From contig CALDIB010000088.1 of NCBI GenBank assembly GCA_937902125.1, positions 1 to 6,626 on the forward strand: DNA of 6,626 nucleotides, written 5' to 3'. The notes beneath the pieces are model-generated. The model had not been told where the DNA came from. It saw only the letters and a program-made list of their open reading frames with translations, and made no database searches. Source of the DNA: an uncultured Treponema sp. (GTDB lineage Bacteria > Spirochaetota > Spirochaetia > Treponematales > Treponemataceae). The translations under genes were made by a program, and so were the position numbers. Positions within the stretch are counted from its first letter, which is position 1; every line of letters begins with the position of its first letter. Positions 6,256 through 6,626 of the stretch are shown piece by piece.

Positions 6256-6582
6256 TTATGCAAAAGAAAAATATTTATCCACCTTGGTTATTTGTGCGGC
6301 GAACGGAATTTCATCGGTTGCACTTTGTATTTGATGAATAAGGACGCCACTGCCACTAAACACGACACAAACCCGGTCATCAAACAGTATTTGTAATTGC
6401 AGGCATTCGCCCCCGTCACGATGCTTTGATTTCATGATTCGATAATCGGTGACGACAATATCTTTGTTCAATATTTCACCAAGGCGCACCTTGTCCCCGA
6501 CCATTGGCAATTTATCCCGTGCAAACACGGAAAATCGCGGCAAATTATCACGATTTAATTTTTTTATTTCATCAATTGTCAT
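6256..6582 (-). CDS. 108-aa phage-like protein of unknown function
   Basis: The protein opens with a short charged helix (TIDEIKKLNRD), followed by alternating hydrophobic residues typical of a small beta-barrel (DKVRLGEILNKDIVVTDYRI, LQLQILFDDRVCVVF). It ends with SGSGVLIHQI and a PFAAQITKVDKYFSF motif. I have a general impression of similar C-termini (GSxVLIxQIxx...PFxxxIxKxxxYYTF) in small phage proteins, which suggests an OB-like or nucleic-acid-associated fold, but I cannot name a family. It is not an Avd-type four-helix DGR accessory. Its ATG overlaps the stop of the preceding frame (ATGA), and its stop lies 13 bases before the reverse transcriptase ATG, so the three genes form one tight minus-strand unit. 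The ribosome site is weak (GGA about 8 bases upstream). Confidence 0.75.
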   Translation of the reverse strand: MTIDEIKKLNRDNLPRFSVFARDKLPMVGDKVRLGEILNKDIVVTDYRIMKSKHRDGGECLQLQILFDDRVCVVFSGSGVLIHQIQSATDEIPFAAQITKVDKYFSFA

Positions 6583-6626
6583 TTTATTATTCCATTTTGT
6601 TCAATATCAAACTTAATCGACCGGGC
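6579..6626 (-). CDS. C-terminal end of an upstream gene, cut by the window
   Basis: On the minus strand the frame entering from the window edge reads ARSIKFDIEQNGIIK and stops at TGA (6581-6579), sharing ATGA with the start of the 108-aa gene. Overlap of this kind is usual in phage operons, and the residues look like an ordinary protein end. A second frame is also open to a stop at 6589-6587, so the choice rests on the overlap and on residue composition. Nothing can be said about function. Confidence 0.4.
   Translation of the reverse strand, partial: ARSIKFDIEQNGIIK

Noticed and set aside
1..6626. tRNA, rRNA, CRISPR array or complete insertion sequence
   Set aside because: No cloverleaf, rRNA segment, regularly spaced direct repeats or transposase motif was seen on either strand.

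Overview
The window joins two compositionally and functionally different blocks. Positions 1 to about 5380 look like the chromosome of a spirochaete of the Treponema type. The evidence is an N-terminal lipoprotein signal with a loose lipobox, frequent AAGGCC/GGCC and TTG/CTT leucine codons, elaborate intergenic palindromes, and the order dprA(smf)-topA-xer. From memory, that order is shared with T. pallidum and, with additions, with Bacillus subtilis (smf-topA-trmFO-codV). Taxonomy is inferred from style and gene order only. Positions from about 5400 to 6626 are AT-richer, use ATA isoleucine and CGA/CGT arginine codons more freely, and carry closely packed phage-like genes on the opposite strand.

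Left block: palindromic leader (1-124); a TPR lipoprotein (125-847); a 139-nt multi-hairpin element (849-987); dprA (1053-2054), whose ribosome site and start codon lie inside one arm of a perfect 17-bp inverted repeat; topA (2089-4227), preceded by a promoter-like sequence that would give a nearly leaderless mRNA; and a Xer tyrosine recombinase (4231-5127) three bases after topA. DprA protects and loads incoming single-stranded DNA, TopA relaxes negative supercoils and Xer resolves chromosome dimers, so this is a DNA-processing cluster.

Right block, read on the minus strand: the last codons of an unknown gene, a 108-aa phage-like protein starting on an ATGA overlap with it, then a reverse transcriptase with the IGNxxSQ and YxDD motifs of diversity-generating-retroelement (DGR) enzymes. 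The reverse transcriptase core ends near 5390. Its frame then runs through about 270 bases of palindromic DNA that does not resemble the normal C-terminus, and stops inside the end of the xer gene. No template repeat, variable repeat, Avd gene or lectin-fold target gene is visible.

The main question is whether the junction near 5380-5400 is a real insertion of a phage or DGR fragment beside xer, or a chimeric assembly joined at a palindrome. The sequence alone cannot decide this.
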